DNA of 35,366 nt from Methanomassiliicoccales archaeon (GCA_030604065.1 JAUVWO010000004.1:1-35366), one strand, 5' to 3'. Shown: positions 25,608 to 35,100, counted from the stretch's first letter. The notes: generated from the sequence alone by a model not told the origin. Translations and numbers: made by a program.

Positions 25608-26830
25608 GGATCTATACGCCTCAACCCGGCAAGCTCGAAACCATCACCCAGTCCGGAACATAGCTTTTGGGATAGCACATCGATGCCATGAGGATATTCC
25701 CCGAGGTCGATGACCAGGTCCAGGCTCATGCGTTCATAGAACACAAGCACCTTGGTGTGGACTGCCAGCAGATTCATTTCCAATTCCGATAGGGCTTCGG
25801 TCACTTTCTGCACCGCTCCCGGACGGTCCGGGATGATCAGCGACAGTTCGGCCAGGTGTGCATCCTTGAGAAAGGTCAGCGACAGCACTGCGGAGTCAGT
25901 GTCCGCTACCATCATGGCCACCGAGCCATCGTCGACGTCCTTGAGCATCTCCAAGTACTCTGTGGGTATGCGGAACTCCCCATCCTCGATCACCGTGGGC
26001 TCGCTATCGGTCTTGATAAGCTTGGTGCTGATCCCGGTGACGCTGGGAGCGGCTCCGAGGTTGAAACGTTCACAGATATTCGATTCGCATAGGACCATTT
26101 CCTCAACCTTGGAGAGCGAACTCGTCCCCTTGAGGGAGCGGAACGCCTCTTCCAGTTCATCGGCCTCGCCGAAGTAGGATATATCTGCGAGCATCCTCCA
26201 GACCATCCCTACGCTGGAGATGACCGATAAGGAGTCCGAGTTCAGGATATCGATATCGCGCTCAGCTAGGAACCGTGAGACCTGAGCGCAGGCGCTGGCC
26301 TCGTCGCGCATGTGGAACGTGATGGAGTACAATCGTCGATAACTCTCAGGTCCGAATGAGGACAGGGCGATCTCGTAGGAGCGGTGTCCTCCCTGGTCGT
26401 ACCGGAACATCCGGGAGAAGACCTGACTACCGTTCACCATGCCTAGGGGCCCGCCAACGGCGGCGGGAATTCGCACCTTGGACCCCTTCAATCGGCCGAA
26501 ACCCCAAAGTCTCATCTTCGCACCTGAGCGGGAATTCCACTTATGCTTGATTAAGGTTGCCCCGGCAGCTCGCCGGTCCGGATATTTGGGCGATCCCAGC
26601 GGTTGGGTCCACAGTGGGTCCTGGGAACGCAGGGATAGGTTCTTGCTAAGGTTGACCAGAGAGGTAGGCTCGCCCGTATCCCTGGCCCAGTGGTCCAGAG
26701 CTGAAAGAATGCCATTCTTGGTAAGATGCTCCATGTCCGTTCCCCGCACTGCTTCACGAACCAGATCATGGGCATGGGCGATCAGTTCCGCGGCCTGATG
26801 CAGAGTCTCTGCCCGCTCTTCATCGTCCAT
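25604..26830 (-). CDS. ACT-domain-containing protein of unknown function, co-transcribed with ACS
   Basis: C-terminal LSLIIPDRPGAVQKVTEALSELEMNLLAVHTKVL ACT motif; start ATG 26830 (MDDEERAETLHQ) preferred over 26935. Confidence 0.75.
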   Translation of the reverse strand: MDDEERAETLHQAAELIAHAHDLVREAVRGTDMEHLTKNGILSALDHWARDTGEPTSLVNLSKNLSLRSQDPLWTQPLGSPKYPDRRAAGATLIKHKWNSRSGAKMRLWGFGRLKGSKVRIPAAVGGPLGMVNGSQVFSRMFRYDQGGHRSYEIALSSFGPESYRRLYSITFHMRDEASACAQVSRFLAERDIDILNSDSLSVISSVGMVWRMLADISYFGEADELEEAFRSLKGTSSLSKVEEMVLCESNICERFNLGAAPSVTGISTKLIKTDSEPTVIEDGEFRIPTEYLEMLKDVDDGSVAMMVADTDSAVLSLTFLKDAHLAELSLIIPDRPGAVQKVTEALSELEMNLLAVHTKVLVFYERMSLDLVIDLGEYPHGIDVLSQKLCSGLGDGFELAGLRRIDP

Positions 26831-27224
26831 CCACTTCCTCCACGTGGAAAACATATCGGTTGGGCACCCGTTTCCGCATTCCCGTCCAGTATGGGCAGAC
26901 GGTACAGCGGTAGCCGTTGGTGACCGTACCATCATATATGGTCATGTTCTTGAGCCGCCGCATCTTGGAGGAGCACACCGGGCACCGTCTGTATCGGGAC
27001 CTCTCTTCGGTGTCTGCCGCGTGTATCTCCAGTCTGACCAGGCCATTGAGGATGGCGATCCTCCGAACGCGCTCGGGACTCACTCGAGCTTCAGGATCGC
27101 GGCGTCGCAGCGTCTCTGAGACCGCGGCCGAGAATCGCCTCTGTGAAGTGAACATCTGGTGTTCTTCCATGACCTCGGAGATAACCTCGATAAGGGTATC
27201 CTCGGTTGGAATGCGGTAGCTCAT
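26820..27224 (-). CDS. Zinc-ribbon protein with N-terminal wHTH-like region
   Basis: RRCPVCSSKMRRLKNMTIYDGTVTNGYRCTVCPYWTG; 3' end overlaps start of the ACT gene. Confidence 0.75.
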   Translation of the reverse strand: MSYRIPTEDTLIEVISEVMEEHQMFTSQRRFSAAVSETLRRRDPEARVSPERVRRIAILNGLVRLEIHAADTEERSRYRRCPVCSSKMRRLKNMTIYDGTVTNGYRCTVCPYWTGMRKRVPNRYVFHVEEVDGR

Positions 27225-27317
27225 ATCAAGTAATCGTCATGGGCGATAATAACCCTTCGTGGCAGGGCGACAGCTAATTATATGCTTCAATAGGATATTT
27301 AGGTTTCAGGTGGGTCT

Positions 27318-28676
27318 TTGGATAGGAAAAGGGTCATAATAATGGGCGCTGCAGGTAGGGACTTCCACAATTTCAATACCTATTTCAGGGATGATCTTGG
27401 GTATGAGGTGGTGGCGTTCACCGCAGCCCAGATACCGAACATAGATGAGCGCAGGTACCCCTCAGAGTTGGCTGGGGAGCATTATCCGCGGGGAATTGAG
27501 ATATTCCCTGAGGAGATGCTGCCGGAGCTAGTAAGGGATCTAGGAGTGGACCAGGTGATATTCGCTTACTCTGATATATCCCATGAAGAGGTGATGCACC
27601 ATGCTTCGGAGGTCATGCGATTGGGGGCAGACTTCGTCATATTGGGCAACCAGGAGCTGTACATCAAGGCGAGGGTGCCGGTGATATCGGTCACCGCTGT
27701 GAGGACAGGAAGTGGCAAGAGCCCCACGACCAGATTCATCTGCAACCATCTGAAGACGAAGGGGAAAAGGGTGGTGGCCATCAGACACCCCATGCCATAT
27801 GGGGACCTGGTGCGGCAGCGGGTACAGAGGTTCGACTCAATGGACGATCTAGATGCAGCGGATTGCACCATTGAGGAGCGAGAGGAGTTCGAGCCGCTCA
27901 TTGAGAGCGGGATCGTGGTGTACGCGGGTGTCGACTACCAGGCGATAGTGGATCGGGCTGAGACCGAGGCCGATGTGATCGTTTGGGATGGTGGCAACAA
28001 CGATGTATCGTTCCTTCGTTCCAATTTATATATAACCGTGGCCGACCCACATCGGATCGGACATGAGACCCGATACCATCCAGGGGAGGCCAACGTTCGC
28101 ATGGCTGACATAGTGATGATCAACAAGGTCGACTCGGTGGATCGGGACACCACCAGCCAGCTGGTGGCCAACATATTGGCGGTGAACCCATACGCGCGGA
28201 TCATCGAGGCCGAGTCATTGATGCTGATCGATGATCCCGAGGAGATCATGAACCGAAGGGTCCTGGTCGTGGAGGACGGGCCCACCGTTACCCATGGCGG
28301 AATGGGGTTCGGTGTTGGCTTATTGGTGGCGGAGAAGTCTCACGCCAAGGAGATCGTGGATCCTCGTCCGTATGCGGTTGGCACCATAAGGGAGGCATAT
28401 GAGCAATATGGGCATCTGGAGCGAGTACTGCCAGCGCTAGGTTACTCCAAGGGGCAGTTAGATGATCTGAGGGAGACCATACTCTCAGTGCCATGTGACG
28501 TCGTGGTGAGCGGGACCCCGGTGGATCTGCGTAGGTTGATCAAGATCGATAAGCCCATCGTTCGCGTTCGCTATGGCATAGGCGGTGCTGGCTGTGAAGA
28601 TCTGCGTCGGGTCCTGGATTCGTTCATCAGAGGTGAGATGCAGGAGCACTACATGCATCACGGTCAGCCCCGATGA
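27318..28676 (+). CDS. Cyclic 2,3-diphosphoglycerate synthetase-like protein (TTG start)
   Basis: RVIIMGAAGRDFHNFNTYFRD, SVTAVRTGSGKSPTTR, DVIVWDGGNNDVSFLRSNLYITVADPHR. Confidence 0.88.
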   Translation: MDRKRVIIMGAAGRDFHNFNTYFRDDLGYEVVAFTAAQIPNIDERRYPSELAGEHYPRGIEIFPEEMLPELVRDLGVDQVIFAYSDISHEEVMHHASEVMRLGADFVILGNQELYIKARVPVISVTAVRTGSGKSPTTRFICNHLKTKGKRVVAIRHPMPYGDLVRQRVQRFDSMDDLDAADCTIEEREEFEPLIESGIVVYAGVDYQAIVDRAETEADVIVWDGGNNDVSFLRSNLYITVADPHRIGHETRYHPGEANVRMADIVMINKVDSVDRDTTSQLVANILAVNPYARIIEAESLMLIDDPEEIMNRRVLVVEDGPTVTHGGMGFGVGLLVAEKSHAKEIVDPRPYAVGTIREAYEQYGHLERVLPALGYSKGQLDDLRETILSVPCDVVVSGTPVDLRRLIKIDKPIVRVRYGIGGAGCEDLRRVLDSFIRGEMQEHYMHHGQPR

Positions 28677-28680
28677 CCGT

Positions 28681-28875
28681 TCACTTGTTCCAGGAGATGG
28701 CGTCTTGCGGACAGGTCTTGATGCAGCCTCCCAGCGCATCGCAGTGATCGTAGTCGATAACCGCCACCTCGTCGATCACATGGATCGCGTCGTGGGGACA
28801 CATGTCCTCACACTTGCCACAGCCGCTGCACTCCCCCTCGTCCACGACGACTCTGCGCTTTTTTCCACTGGTCAT
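28681..28875 (-). CDS. 2x[4Fe-4S] ferredoxin
   Basis: CSGCGKCEDMCPHDAIHV ... CDALGGCIKTCPQDAI. Confidence 0.88.
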   Translation of the reverse strand: MTSGKKRRVVVDEGECSGCGKCEDMCPHDAIHVIDEVAVIDYDHCDALGGCIKTCPQDAISWNK

Positions 28876-28953
28876 GCCGATATCTAGTGATTCAGAGCCA
28901 TTAAAAACAGGGGATGGCAACCTTAAAGAACCTCATTCCCCTCTCTGCTTCGA

Positions 28954-29058
28954 GCTGGGGTAGCCAAGCCTGGCCAACGGCGCAGGACTTAAGTGGGCCG
29001 ATGGTCCAAAGAAATTCTGTCCCGCAGGGGTTCGGGGGTTCGAATCCCCTTCCCAGCA
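28954..29058 (+). tRNA. tRNA-Leu(UAA) with ~20-nt intron at 37/38 (28994-29013); CCA not encoded
   Basis: GCTGGGG acceptor pairs TCCCAGC; CAGGA-CTTAAG-[TGGGCCGATGGTCCAAAGAA]-A-TTCTG anticodon arm; long variable arm; GGGGGTTCGAATCCCCT T-arm. Confidence 0.92.
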
Positions 29059-29198
29059 CCTCATACATCGTTCTTGGAGAATTGTTAACGATCAGATTCG
29101 TGGCGCAGTCTCCCATGTCCCTTGAACATATGGCCCAGAGCATGTCGTTTGAACATGGTGGGTGAATCTTTATCTGTAATGGCACTATCACAAGGCGA

Positions 29199-29260
29199 GG
29201 GTCCGGATGATGAGTGAATCCAATGCTGACCGATGATGACATCGTATACTGACGGCCCTC
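29199..29260 (+). ncRNA. Candidate archaeal C/D-box sRNA
   Basis: C ATGATGA 29207-29213; D' CTGA 29226-29229 (12-nt spacer); C' ATGATGA 29233-29239; D CTGA 29249-29252; flanks AGGGtCCG / CGGCCCT can pair. Confidence 0.55.
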
Positions 29261-29297
29261 ATATATTCTCCACCAATGCCAGTGGTATTGTGTTCGT

Positions 29298-29585
29298 GTG
29301 ATTACAACAAGCATGATCGCCACCAGGGCTATCATGGAGCATCGCCTTGCACATTGGATATTCGTAACGCTCAGGTCATTCATCACGGAGCTGTTCCGAA
29401 AGGCTCTTGATCAGCAGGTGACCATTATGCCCTGGCCGCCGTTTCATATCAACGGCGGAGGTCAACGCGGTGTACGCCTTGATATCTCTAATTTCGATCA
29501 GGAGCTCATAGGGAGAGGCATGTACTGTATAGCCGAGATCACCAACACCTTCATGTGCGACCTGGGCCGCTCATCCGATGCTTAA
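29298..29585 (+). pseudogene. Decayed C-terminal fragment of a PLP-dependent class I/II aminotransferase
   Basis: ELFRKALDQQVTIMPWPPFHINGGGQRGVRLDISNFDQELIGRGMYCIAEI matches the aminotransferase C-terminal pattern (…V.F.PG..F...G.G....RL.FS…); no upstream catalytic part. Confidence 0.5.
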
Positions 29586-29640
29586 CAGCCCCTGATAATG
29601 TTCATAACCATAAGGGGAGCTAGTCTATTCTGGTGAATGC

Positions 29641-30003
29641 ATGGAGAGATTCAGACACCCCGAGGTGGATCGCTATATCCAAGAGGGTGATGAGCGGAGT
29701 CGCATCATCATGTGCATGCTCAGGCGCATGCTGTTCGAGTGTGACCCAGAGCTGAGGGAGTGCTATGAGTACGGAATGCCAGTGTATCGAAAGGGCCGAC
29801 CGCTCATGGCCATGTGGCGGAGCAGCGACCATGTCAACCTCGGCTTTATAGGGGGCGCAGGATTGCTGGATGAGCATGGAATGATGGAGGGTCGGGCGGG
29901 GGAGCATCGTCACGTGAAGCTTTTTTCACCCCGCGACCTGGCCAGGGACCTGCTTGAACTCATCGAACTGTCGGTGAACTCGGCGGATCCGGACGATCGT
30001 TGA
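29641..30003 (+). CDS. DUF1801 (YdhG-like) protein
   Basis: 120 aa; RMLFECDPELRECYEYGMPVYRKGRPLMAMWRSSDHVNLGF. Confidence 0.7.
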   Translation: MERFRHPEVDRYIQEGDERSRIIMCMLRRMLFECDPELRECYEYGMPVYRKGRPLMAMWRSSDHVNLGFIGGAGLLDEHGMMEGRAGEHRHVKLFSPRDLARDLLELIELSVNSADPDDR

Positions 30004-30123
30004 ACGTAGGCCAATGGAATGATCAAGTTCCACCAACCATCCCGGGGCCAAGATGGTCGAGGTAGGGCTGTATTCTCGATCGGCTGGCGATCCCTAGATC
30101 ATTCTGTCGAGAAAATCAAATAG

Positions 30124-30843
30124 ATGGTTTTGCAATGGGGTTGTGGTAACATGGGGGTGATGGGGGCGAGGGATCGGGTATGGGCCATGATCGGAAGGTG
30201 TGACGGAGAAGGCCTGCTGGATCTGGCGGCCTCGATCCATGGACATTATTGCCCCGGGCTCGCCTTGGGCGTGTTGGCTGGAGCCGAGCTGGTACGACAA
30301 CTGGCCGCCGACCATGCGGGCATGGAGGATGTGATCGCCGTGGTCGAGACCAACAACTGCTTCTCCGATGGAATACAGGTGACCACCGGTTGTACCTTCG
30401 GCAACAATGCCCTGGTGTACCGTGACATCGGTAAGAACTCGGTCACGCTGGCACGGAGGGATGGTGATGGAATCAGGGTGACCTACGACCCGGTGGCAAT
30501 GGATGGCCTTAGACGCCGTGCTCCTGAGTTCGAGGCCATGTTCCAATTGGTGGTAAGGGAGCGGCGGGGAAACGAGGCCGACCTGATCCGATACTCAAAG
30601 CTGGCCCGGGAGAATGCCCTGCGGGTGCTGAACACTGGCTCCGACGCTCTATTGCGATTCGAGGTCACCAGCGTTGAACTGCCGCCTCTATCCCCCATGC
30701 ATGACACCCTTATTTGCGGGTCGTGCGGGGAGGCGTTCATGGCATCCAGGGCAGTGGATGGTATCTGTGGAGACTGCGCTCAGGCTGACATACCCTGTCT
30801 TGACGGGCGCGGGATACGCTGCCCAGGCAATAGTAAAACCTAA
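30124..30843 (+). CDS. FmdE-like protein (formylmethanofuran dehydrogenase subunit E family) with C-terminal zinc ribbon
   Basis: IHGHYCPGLALGVLAG, VETNNCFSDGIQVTTGCTFGNNALVYRD; ICGSCGEAF...GICGDC. Confidence 0.88.
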   Translation: MVLQWGCGNMGVMGARDRVWAMIGRCDGEGLLDLAASIHGHYCPGLALGVLAGAELVRQLAADHAGMEDVIAVVETNNCFSDGIQVTTGCTFGNNALVYRDIGKNSVTLARRDGDGIRVTYDPVAMDGLRRRAPEFEAMFQLVVRERRGNEADLIRYSKLARENALRVLNTGSDALLRFEVTSVELPPLSPMHDTLICGSCGEAFMASRAVDGICGDCAQADIPCLDGRGIRCPGNSKT

Positions 30844-30874
30844 AGGGACCTACGATGATGAGTTCTATGGTACC

Positions 30875-31168
30875 ATGGATATAGACAGAGAGGATGAGGA
30901 GCTGCGCAAGCTAGCCAAGGAAATTGCCGAAGAGAAGATCGGGTTCTATATACACTTGACCGCATACGTCCTGGTCAACCTGATGCTATGGACCATCTGG
31001 GCAGTCAACTCCTGGGGTTCGTTCCCGTGGCCATTGTTCGTAAGTGCCTTCTGGGGCATAGGTCTATTCTCCCATGGTCTATCGGCCTATGGCAAGGGTA
31101 CTTGGGGTCAGCGCATGGAGGATCGTGAGTATGAGCGTCTTAAGTACCAGCGTCGGGACCGTTACTGA
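30875..31168 (+). CDS. 2TM-domain small membrane protein
   Basis: MDIDREDEELRKLAKEIAEEKIGFYIHLTAYVLVNLMLWTIWAV...FPWPLFVSAFWGIGLFSHGL. Confidence 0.75.
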   Translation: MDIDREDEELRKLAKEIAEEKIGFYIHLTAYVLVNLMLWTIWAVNSWGSFPWPLFVSAFWGIGLFSHGLSAYGKGTWGQRMEDREYERLKYQRRDRY

Positions 31169-31280
31169 GACCCCTATTTCTCAAGGTTCGCAACCGGTTG
31201 ATGGCGAAGGGCAGTTCGAGCCCGCGGAACCAGATCCCCCGCGGATCGGTCGGAGAGGTGGCACATCCCTTCCGTGGCCA

Positions 31281-31397
31281 TCATTCATGATACATCCCGC
31301 ACAAGCTGTTCCAGTCATCGTTCCTCGTTGGCTTGGCAGACAGGGCGGTCATCCTTTCCCTATGGCATAGGTCTGCCCGGTCCACCAGATACTCCAA
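31281..31397 (-). CDS. Candidate small ORF or gene remnant
   Basis: MEYLVDRADLCHRERMTALSAKPTRNDDWNSLCGMYHE* from TTG; coding-like but short. Confidence 0.25.
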   Translation of the reverse strand: MEYLVDRADLCHRERMTALSAKPTRNDDWNSLCGMYHE

Positions 31398-31568
31398 CGC
31401 ATTCCGTTCATATCAATGGTATCGAATTGTAATGGTGAACCCTGGTCATGGACCCCTATCAGGGTCCGAATGAGGTCTTAATCCCTTATGTATACGCCTT
31501 CGTCCCCGACAAAGGTAATGCATCCCGGGCGAAAGATTATCATCCGTCCTGGTTGATGAGGACAGGGC

Positions 31569-32462
31569 ATGAACGGTCACGATCAGGGAGAGGCGAGAGG
31601 TCGTAGGCTGGCGGCGACGGTGGTGCTCAACGCTGCCATTACCGTGGCCCAGGTAATAGGGGGACTATGGTCCGGTAGTCTGTCCCTTCTCTCGGATGCG
31701 ATGCACAACCTCAGCGACGTCATCGCTCTATCCATCAGCTGGATCGCCAACCGGCTCTCTTCCAGTGACAGCACCCCGGAGAGGACCTTTGGTCTACGTG
31801 GGGCGGAGGTCATGGCGGCGCTGATAAACTCATCAGCGTTGTTCGTGGTCTCTATCTTCCTGGCCATGGAAGGCATCAAGAGGCTCATGGATCCTGTCCC
31901 GGTGGCCTCAGGGATCGTTATCGTGCTAGCGGCGATGGGGTTGGCGGTAAATGGATTCAGCGCCTTGGTGCTGAAGCCGGTCGTCAAGGGCAGCCTGAAT
32001 GTACGCTCGGCTTACCTGCACGTGCTCACCGACGCCCTGGCTTCGATCGCGGTTCTGGTCGGAGGGGTGGCCATGCTTGCATGGGACGCTTACTGGGTGG
32101 ACGGAGCGATAACCCTGGCCATATCCGTTGCCATAGTCTACTCTAGTATCAGGCTGCTGTGGGACACGGTAAGGGTGCTGATGCATTTTACCCCAAAGGG
32201 TCTGGACATGGATGAGGTGGTGGATCGGATCACTATGGTGCCAGGAGTACTGGGGATGCATCACGTGCACGTATGGATGCTGGACGAGGATCAGATCCAT
32301 TTCGAGGCCCATGTGGTTATGGACTGCGATATGACGCTCTCTGAGGTGCAGGAGTCCTTGGTTAATGTAGAGAAGCTATTGCTTGAGTACGATATAGGAC
32401 ATGTCATCCTCCAGCCCGAGGTGGGGCCCATCTGCGATGTGCAGAAGGTGTTCGGCCCCTGA
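31569..32462 (+). CDS. CDF-family cation efflux transporter
   Basis: SLLSDAMHNLSDVIALSISWIA; AYLHVLTDALASIAVLVGG metal-site motifs. Confidence 0.9.
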   Translation: MNGHDQGEARGRRLAATVVLNAAITVAQVIGGLWSGSLSLLSDAMHNLSDVIALSISWIANRLSSSDSTPERTFGLRGAEVMAALINSSALFVVSIFLAMEGIKRLMDPVPVASGIVIVLAAMGLAVNGFSALVLKPVVKGSLNVRSAYLHVLTDALASIAVLVGGVAMLAWDAYWVDGAITLAISVAIVYSSIRLLWDTVRVLMHFTPKGLDMDEVVDRITMVPGVLGMHHVHVWMLDEDQIHFEAHVVMDCDMTLSEVQESLVNVEKLLLEYDIGHVILQPEVGPICDVQKVFGP

Positions 32463-32483
32463 AGAGGAAATGGTATTAATCGA

Positions 32484-34025
32484 TTGATGCGGTATGGTCT
32501 AAAGATGAGAAGGGTCCTACTGGTCCTGGTACTGATAATTCTGCTTACCGTTGCCATGCCCAGTGCCGATGCTGATGATGGCATCAATGTCATCCCGGCC
32601 CAATCACCGTACGAGAAGATGGTGTCACCGGGTGAGCAGACCAGCTTCATGTTCGGTATCTACAACGGATTGAACGAGAGCGTGTTCGTCACCCCCAGGG
32701 TCACGTATCCTCTCGATCAGGGTATCGACGATGTGATCATGTCAGACATGCTGGTCATCGGTCCGGGAGGCACCGGTATCGTCAACATGACCCTGGTGAC
32801 GAACTACTATTCTGTCAGCAGGGACCTCATTGTGACCTTGCACCTCAACTGCACGGGGGCTGTTAGCGGTGAGATGCTGGAGAACACCACCAGCGTTCGC
32901 TTGATCATAGATTCGCAGTTCGGGCCAGGGGCCAACCAGAACAAGATATTTGGCATATGGGACAACTCTCTACCGTCTCCCTTTGATGGGAATTGGGGGG
33001 CATATCTGGTGACCATACTTGGGTGGCTGGGCATAGCTGCTCTGGTAGTGTATGCGATCGAGCCTCTGGTTGTCAGGGTCACCACTCGTTTCCGTCTTGC
33101 TCTCATCGGTTCGTGGGTGGCGAGGACACGGGCTACAATGGTCACGGCAATACTGGTCACCGGGTTCTTCAACTCCACTAGGATCCTGGACATCGATCAG
33201 AGATTGTATGCTAGCATCATATTGATTGGTGACATAATACTCATCCTGCTCATCTCCTGGATGGTATACTGTCTCTATGATGAGTTGCTCAACTGGTATT
33301 TCGCCCGTGGCCAGAGAGAGAAGGACCGGGACCGGGTGGCCCATTCCCTGGTGCTCAACATGGGCAAGATCATGATATCAGTGGTGGTCGTTGCCGCCTT
33401 ATTCAACGAGTTGGGTTATAATCTCACTGGTTTCTGGGCCACTGCGGGACTGGCGGGCCTGGTCATCGGCCTGGCGATGCAGGACACGTTATCCAATTTC
33501 TTCTCTGGGCTGTACCTGATGATCGGGAGGCCGTTCAAGATCGGTGATCTGGTCGAGACCCCTGACGGGGTGTTCTGCGAGGTCATGAATATCGGGTTCC
33601 GGAACACCACGCTTTATAATATCACCGATGCCGAGTTCTTCATCATCCCCAATAACCAGATGGCCAACAACAAGGTCGTCAACATGCACAAGCCCGATCC
33701 TAATGTGAAGATATGCGTCACCGTCGGCGTCACTTACGGCTCTGATGTTGCCGAAGTAAGGGCCTGTTTGCTAGAGGCGGCCAGCGAGCACTCCAAGGTG
33801 CTTCATGGCCAGGATATGGATCCGTTCGTGCGCTTCGCCCAGTTCGGCGAATCCTCCCTGAATTTTGAGTTATGGGTGTGGATAGATGACATTCCTGACA
33901 GATGGGACATCATGTCGGACCTCCGCCTACGCATCGATGAGCTATTCCGTGCCAATGACATCGAGATAGCCTTCCCGCAGCGTACTGTGTGGTTCAACCA
34001 GGATCCTAGGAGGATAGATGCATGA
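32484..34025 (+). CDS. MscS-family mechanosensitive channel with N-terminal extracytoplasmic domain
   Basis: Signal peptide; ATAGLAGLVIGLAMQDTLSNFFSGLYLMIGRPFKIGDLVE MscS core. Confidence 0.9.
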   Translation: MMRYGLKMRRVLLVLVLIILLTVAMPSADADDGINVIPAQSPYEKMVSPGEQTSFMFGIYNGLNESVFVTPRVTYPLDQGIDDVIMSDMLVIGPGGTGIVNMTLVTNYYSVSRDLIVTLHLNCTGAVSGEMLENTTSVRLIIDSQFGPGANQNKIFGIWDNSLPSPFDGNWGAYLVTILGWLGIAALVVYAIEPLVVRVTTRFRLALIGSWVARTRATMVTAILVTGFFNSTRILDIDQRLYASIILIGDIILILLISWMVYCLYDELLNWYFARGQREKDRDRVAHSLVLNMGKIMISVVVVAALFNELGYNLTGFWATAGLAGLVIGLAMQDTLSNFFSGLYLMIGRPFKIGDLVETPDGVFCEVMNIGFRNTTLYNITDAEFFIIPNNQMANNKVVNMHKPDPNVKICVTVGVTYGSDVAEVRACLLEAASEHSKVLHGQDMDPFVRFAQFGESSLNFELWVWIDDIPDRWDIMSDLRLRIDELFRANDIEIAFPQRTVWFNQDPRRIDA

Positions 34026-34462
34026 CCGGAACTCGGGAGCATTTCGATCGGCACCTGCGTATGGATAGGCTGAGAGTGCTCGAATCGGGAAAATTCACTC
34101 AGACAATGGGCATCAGAACCGTGCACTTGGACGATTCGATCGCCATTCTGGAGATGGATGTCGAGGACAAGTTGAATGGTTTTGGTATGGGTCACGGTGG
34201 GGCGGTGTTCACCCTGGCTGATCAAGCCTTTGCTTTATTGGCCAATGCCTGTGGCGTCGCTGAGGTGGCGATGTCGGCAACGATAACATACCTGAGGCCT
34301 GCCAAAGGAATGATCAGAGCCGAATGTCGCCGAGTGGCCGAAGGAGCGCGTACCGCGGTATATCGTGTCGACGTCTTCACTGGAACAGAACTTGTGGCAA
34401 CTTTCCAAGGTACCAGCTATAAGATGCCGGAGGGATGGGGCGATCAGGGGTTGGAGAAATAG
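34022..34462 (+). CDS. PaaI-type hotdog thioesterase
   Basis: GMGHGGAVFTLADQAFALLANACG...MSATITYLRPAKG; TAG stop. Confidence 0.88.
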   Translation: MTGTREHFDRHLRMDRLRVLESGKFTQTMGIRTVHLDDSIAILEMDVEDKLNGFGMGHGGAVFTLADQAFALLANACGVAEVAMSATITYLRPAKGMIRAECRRVAEGARTAVYRVDVFTGTELVATFQGTSYKMPEGWGDQGLEK

Positions 34463-34499
34463 GGGAAGGGGTTTAGTTCCAATACCTCAGGTGTGACGT

Positions 34500-34715
34500 T
34501 CAGTCGAACTTGATCACGCCACCGCCAACGGCCGAACCGATGGTCAATATGGCAGCTGAGAGTACGGCCCAGTCGGTTGATACACCGACATCGAAGACCA
34601 CGTCCGCAGCAACTTGGATGATGAACAGTGTGATGATGAACATGATTATGCTCATTATGATCATCAACAAGGTCGCAAGCACTGCAAAACCTATCTTCAT
34701 GATTGCATCTTTCAT
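34500..34715 (-). CDS. Small 2TM membrane protein
   Basis: 71 aa hydrophobic; strong SD (AGGAGGAGG) upstream on minus strand. Confidence 0.65.
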   Translation of the reverse strand: MKDAIMKIGFAVLATLLMIIMSIIMFIITLFIIQVAADVVFDVGVSTDWAVLSAAILTIGSAVGGGVIKFD

Positions 34716-34868
34716 ATTGTATTCGCCTCCTCCTAGTGATATGTTAATTTACACACTGGTATGCTTAAATAATTATCTGTAATATAATTGATGAATAGAT
34801 ATGTATTTAACGATTATACAATAATTATGAATAATAAAAGACAAATGCATTAAATTCATAACATTCTG

Positions 34869-35021
34869 TTAACCAGTTTGATGAATTCTTCGCTTCTCAT
34901 ATACCCAGATGCTATTCATATCTTCCTGGGATATGGCTGATATCTTGTCCAGGCAGACCGCGAAGAGCGCGATCTCTATTTTGGCGCGGCCCTTGGGATC
35001 GCCCTTTCCCACCCTAACCAT
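34869..35021 (-). CDS. Candidate small protein (50 aa)
   Basis: MVRVGKGDPKGRAKIEIALFAVCLDKISAISQEDMNSIWVYEKRRIHQTG*; not in supplied track. Confidence 0.35.
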   Translation of the reverse strand: MVRVGKGDPKGRAKIEIALFAVCLDKISAISQEDMNSIWVYEKRRIHQTG

Positions 35022-35100
35022 CGTTTGATGGATGGTGGAAGCCAAAAACGTACTAGATGTATCTTAGGTCATTGGTATGAATCCAATATCCTATCTTGGC

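Noticed and set aside
22141-25691. Numerous plus-strand ORFs opposite acsB/cdhD/ACT genes
   Set aside because: Antisense shadow ORFs in GC-rich coding DNA; sense products are well recognised.
26831-26935. Longer start (26935) for the ACT protein
   Set aside because: Upstream 35 residues overlap the Zn-ribbon gene and look non-coding; ATG 26830 fits the coupled overlap.
31281-31397. Strong claim of a 38-aa gene
   Set aside because: Short, TTG start, no SD; kept only as a low-confidence candidate.
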